A stretch of DNA of 35,673 nucleotides from positions 1 through 35,673 of the forward strand of contig NZ_JAOTRZ010000012.1 in assembly GCF_030247655.1 (NCBI RefSeq). Direction: 5' to 3'. Under the pieces are notes generated by a model. It was not told the DNA's origin. It worked only from the letters and a program-made list of their open reading frames with translations, and searched no databases. How positions within the stretch are numbered: the first letter of the stretch is position 1; every line of letters starts with the position of its first letter. A program made the translations under genes and the position numbers. The stretch comes from Trichlorobacter sp. Its GTDB lineage: Bacteria > Desulfobacterota > Desulfuromonadia > Geobacterales > Pseudopelobacteraceae. Positions 33,009-35,673 of this stretch are shown piece by piece.

Positions 33009-33521
33009 CTAATGATGCCCGCTGTGCTTCATCTTCATCATCTTGCGGCGTTCACGGATCATTTTTGTATCCTTGTACATATCCTCGTAGGCCGCCTTGA
33101 TGGCGTCATCGAAACTGCCCAGGGTTCCCTTGTAAGTCTTTATGAACGCCTCAGCGTCAGCCTTGTTGGCAAATGCCCACTTGGCCCGGGCGGTCATGAC
33201 CCCCATCTTGTCGCCGCCGATCACCCAGTAGGCTGTCTCTGCATCAATCAGCTTTTGGGTGGTGAAGTCTCCCACCTTGATGGATGTCGGCATCTTGTCA
33301 ATGTTGTTGGCCAGCTCAACGGCTGCGCAGTGCAGACTGCAGGTGCCGACCGAGCTGCCGTCGTGGTAGGTTATCAGCATCCGGCTATGGGCAAACTTGG
33401 TGCGGTCCATACCGCAGTACTTGCAGCTGTCCGGCCCTTCAACCTTGTCAGTGGCAGTCACCAGGGCCGCCGTCGTCAGCAAAAGGGTCAGGGTAACCAG
33501 AAATTTCAGTAGGTTTTTCAT
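33009..33521 (-). CDS. second NosL-like protein with His-rich C-terminus
   Basis: The start at 33521 has AGGAG 8 bases upstream. The 170-residue protein has a signal peptide (LLKFLVTLTLLLTTAALVTA) without a lipobox. The motif CKYCGMD (Cys33, Cys36, Met38) marks the NosL family. A second cluster, CSLHCA (Cys61, His64, Cys65), and the C-terminal KMKMKHSGHH-like tail add possible copper ligands. It is the first gene after the TonB receptor, so it could accept metal entering the periplasm. It is clearly diverged from the other NosL protein of this operon, so the pair is not a recent duplicate. Confidence 0.88.
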   Translation of the reverse strand: MKNLLKFLVTLTLLLTTAALVTATDKVEGPDSCKYCGMDRTKFAHSRMLITYHDGSSVGTCSLHCAAVELANNIDKMPTSIKVGDFTTQKLIDAETAYWVIGGDKMGVMTARAKWAFANKADAEAFIKTYKGTLGSFDDAIKAAYEDMYKDTKMIRERRKMMKMKHSGHH

Positions 33522-33583
33522 TGTTTGTTCTCCTGTCAGAAATATATGTAGCGGGGTTTTTGCCTGCTGTCCACTGGGCCTCG

Positions 33584-35593
33584 TTAGAATGTATAGGCCA
33601 TGCTCAGGTAGATGTTCCGTCCGTTTTCCGGAACCCGATAGCCAACACCACTGACAAAGGGGTCTCGCAGATAGGAAAGGTGGCTGTAGTACTGGGTGTC
33701 CAGAAGATTGTTAATGCCGCCGGTAACAGAGAACCCTTTGTATTGATAACCTGCCTTCAGGTCAGTGGTCACCCATCCGGCAGTCTTTTGCTCGTTCAGG
33801 CTGCTGTCAGTGCGGTCCTGTTCACGACTTAAGGTCTCAAGCAGTTCAGCGAAGAATCTGCCGTTATCATAGCGGATAGAAATGGTGCCGCGCAAAGGTG
33901 GCATCTCGGAAAGTGGGCGGTTGCCGCTGATATTGCGGCCTTCCGTGTATGACAAACCTCCCCGTAAAAACAGGTCTGCGGGCAGAGAAATCTGGCTACC
34001 CAGCTCAGCCCCCCAGATACTGGCATGAATATTCTGGTAGCTCTTCAGAGTTGGAGATGCCTGGTAGAAATTTACGTAATCCTGCAGATCACTGTAAAAG
34101 ATGGAGGCGTTCATATAGAAACGGTTCGTAGCGTACTTAGCCCCCAGGTCAACCTGATGATTGACGGTTGCCTTAAGGTTTTGGTTGCCCCGCCAGGCCG
34201 GTGTGCCCGGTACATCGAGGTACATCTCTTGCTGGTCAGGGGTGCGGGTACCACGTCCCAGTCCGGTGAAGACAGTCAGCTCCTTGAAGGGGGTATAGTT
34301 CAGTTGCAGATTTGCGCTGATGGTGCTGAATTCCTTTGAACTGCCCGCAGTCACCATGGTGTTTGTTCTGCTGGCTTCTGAGTGGGTCAGATCACCACGT
34401 ACTCCGCCGGTAAGGCTCAACCGGCTGCCAAGCGGCAGGGTGTATTCACTGAACAGTCCGAAGTTTTCGATCGTAGCATCCGGTATCATGGCAAGGTCAC
34501 GGTAACTGAAATACATAGCCCGGCGATTGGTGGCATCCCAGTTGCGGTTATAGTAATCCAGTCCGCTTTTAAGGGTTCCCGGTCCGACCTGCAGGGCAGC
34601 CTGCAGCTTAGCGCCGTAGGTCTGGGTAGAAGCGTCGGTCTGCATGGAGTAAAACCGGGGCGATGTGCTTGAGCTGAAGCGTTCGCGGTCATCCATCAGG
34701 TGTTCAACACGGTCCCAGTAGACCTGCAGCTTCAGATCCTGCAGCAGTGCCGAGATGTTCTGAATCCGGTAGCTCCAGTTCATACGGTGGGTCTTGTCGT
34801 AGTCGGCATCCATCTTCAGGTAGGGATACAGAACATGATCAGCATCCTGATAGGTATAGCTGACCTCGGTGCGGGAATTGGAGGTCGGGTTGAACCCTAC
34901 TTTTCCCCAACCGGTGTTGATTTCGTAGGCCTTTGAATCAACTGCAGAGGTCTTGTAACGGTTCGGGCTGGTGGATGGGTAGATCTCGGTCAGCAGTTTT
35001 CCGTTGCCGGATTTGGGGACATCGGAATATTTGTAGGCATAGCCCAGCAGGCCATCATACCTATCTGTACCATAGGAGGCGGTGGCTGAAGCGTTAGTGC
35101 CGTGCCAGTCTCCATAGCCCAGGCTGAGTTCTCCGCCAAACCCCTTGCCCGGCCTTTTTGTCTGGGCATCGATCAGGCCACCCAGGCTGCCGGGATTGGT
35201 TAGATCGTAGGGGCCTTTAATAATTTTGACCTGCTCAATCTCGGCAAAATCATAGTGAAACGCCGGCGGGTCCATCCTGGAAGGGCAGGCGCCATGCAGG
35301 CGAACACCATCCACCAGGACGTTGATATTGTCCTTCTGAAAACCACGCAGTACCACGTCATTGGCAATCGCCCCTTTGTGTACCGTACTGATCCCTTCCA
35401 CCTGTTTCAATGCCTCTCCCATATCACGGGCCGGACTTTCGCGGACCTCCCGGACTGAAAGGCTCTCTTCCTTTGGTGATTCTCTGTCCGCACGGACAAT
35501 AATTTCATCAAGCAGCAGATGTTCTTCTGCACGGGCTGTCTGGGCTGTCAGTGTCAGCAGCAGCGCCAGCAGCGAAAGCTGGTGTACCGTCAT
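33584..35593 (-). CDS. TonB-dependent outer-membrane receptor, OprC/NosA-like (copper)
   Basis: 669 residues with a signal peptide (LSLLALLLTLTAQTARA), a plug domain (EIIVRADRESP, then VVLRGFQKDNINVLVDGVRLHG) and a 22-strand-type barrel ending in aromatic YLSMAYTF. Two features point to copper. GACPSRMDPP contains C-x3-M (Cys103, Met107), and THRMNWSYR contains H-x-M (His269, Met271). In Pseudomonas OprC, CxxxM and HxM together bind copper. It heads the run that includes two NosL proteins and an ABC transporter. GGGAGG lies about 9 bases upstream. It should import copper across the outer membrane with TonB energy. NosA, needed for nitrous oxide reductase assembly, is in the same family. Confidence 0.92.
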   Translation of the reverse strand: MTVHQLSLLALLLTLTAQTARAEEHLLLDEIIVRADRESPKEESLSVREVRESPARDMGEALKQVEGISTVHKGAIANDVVLRGFQKDNINVLVDGVRLHGACPSRMDPPAFHYDFAEIEQVKIIKGPYDLTNPGSLGGLIDAQTKRPGKGFGGELSLGYGDWHGTNASATASYGTDRYDGLLGYAYKYSDVPKSGNGKLLTEIYPSTSPNRYKTSAVDSKAYEINTGWGKVGFNPTSNSRTEVSYTYQDADHVLYPYLKMDADYDKTHRMNWSYRIQNISALLQDLKLQVYWDRVEHLMDDRERFSSSTSPRFYSMQTDASTQTYGAKLQAALQVGPGTLKSGLDYYNRNWDATNRRAMYFSYRDLAMIPDATIENFGLFSEYTLPLGSRLSLTGGVRGDLTHSEASRTNTMVTAGSSKEFSTISANLQLNYTPFKELTVFTGLGRGTRTPDQQEMYLDVPGTPAWRGNQNLKATVNHQVDLGAKYATNRFYMNASIFYSDLQDYVNFYQASPTLKSYQNIHASIWGAELGSQISLPADLFLRGGLSYTEGRNISGNRPLSEMPPLRGTISIRYDNGRFFAELLETLSREQDRTDSSLNEQKTAGWVTTDLKAGYQYKGFSVTGGINNLLDTQYYSHLSYLRDPFVSGVGYRVPENGRNIYLSMAYTF

Positions 35594-35646
35594 GGTGATA
35601 CGCCTCCCTGGCTCTCTGTTCGTAAGCAGCAGTAATGATGACGACG

Positions 35647-35662
35647 CTGATTGTCGAATCAG
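35647..35662. promoter_or_regulatory. inverted repeat upstream of the TonB receptor (possible operator)
   Basis: CTGATT-GTCG-AATCAG is a perfect 6-bp inverted repeat, 54 bases upstream of the receptor start. The promoter itself probably continues beyond the window edge. Confidence 0.35.
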
Positions 35663-35673
35663 ACAGGCTTTGG

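Noticed and set aside
33012-33512. Plus-strand 166-codon frame opposite the second NosL-like gene
   Set aside because: It is fully antisense to a convincing NosL-family gene with signal peptide and ribosome site, and has no recognisable features of its own.

Overview
The window looks like part of a Geobacter-type genome (order Desulfuromonadales or Geobacterales). The grounds are a multiheme c-type cytochrome behind a GEMM-family riboswitch, an atypical type II secretion/type IV pilus-like (T2SS-like) cluster of the kind I recall from Geobacter, and several long secreted proteins with InlB-type repeats. The genus is an inference; there is no rRNA or marker gene. I saw no tRNA, rRNA, CRISPR array, transposase or prophage.

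Layout. (1) 1-9148, plus strand: the 3' end of a secreted repeat protein, a collagen-like exported protein, the secretion ATPase GspE, a 1473-residue RHS/YD-repeat protein, and a small secreted protein with one YD repeat. (2) 9243-16771, minus strand: three secreted proteins, two with carboxypeptidase-regulatory-like modules and one M6-type metalloprotease. (3) 16861-23720, minus strand: a tightly overlapping operon of PilM, PilN, PilO, PilP/GspC-like, secretin lipoprotein, two GspG-like pseudopilins and an IPT/TIG protein. (4) 23878-26437, minus strand: a multiheme cytochrome with its own promoter, a GEMM (c-di-GMP-I or cGAMP) riboswitch with an overlapping terminator, and three 14-bp-phased repeats upstream. 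(5) 26437-28809, minus strand: a second secretin whose core is almost identical to the first but which ends in a cohesin-like domain. (6) 28854-35593, minus strand: an apparent copper-handling operon of OprC/NosA-like TonB receptor, two NosL-type proteins, a small membrane-anchored protein, an ABC permease and ATPase, and a Cys-containing polytopic membrane protein. A DUF559 gene flanked by inverted palindromic repeats is inserted between the two NosL genes.

How it may fit together. The best candidate for an undescribed system is in parts 1-3. Five proteins of different architecture end in the same module of about 83-90 residues (an aromatic near its start, GG(Y/F/W) in the middle, and a final strand ending in IK, VK or IN at the very C-terminus). 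In all five this module follows an InlB-type repeat, and all five sit around a T2SS-like machine that contains GspE, a secretin, pseudopilins and PilMNOP but no visible GspF or prepilin peptidase. I infer that the module is a shared export or surface-attachment domain for substrates of this machine. The cytochrome and the copper operon are probably separate functional units, though both fit an extracellular-respiration lifestyle.
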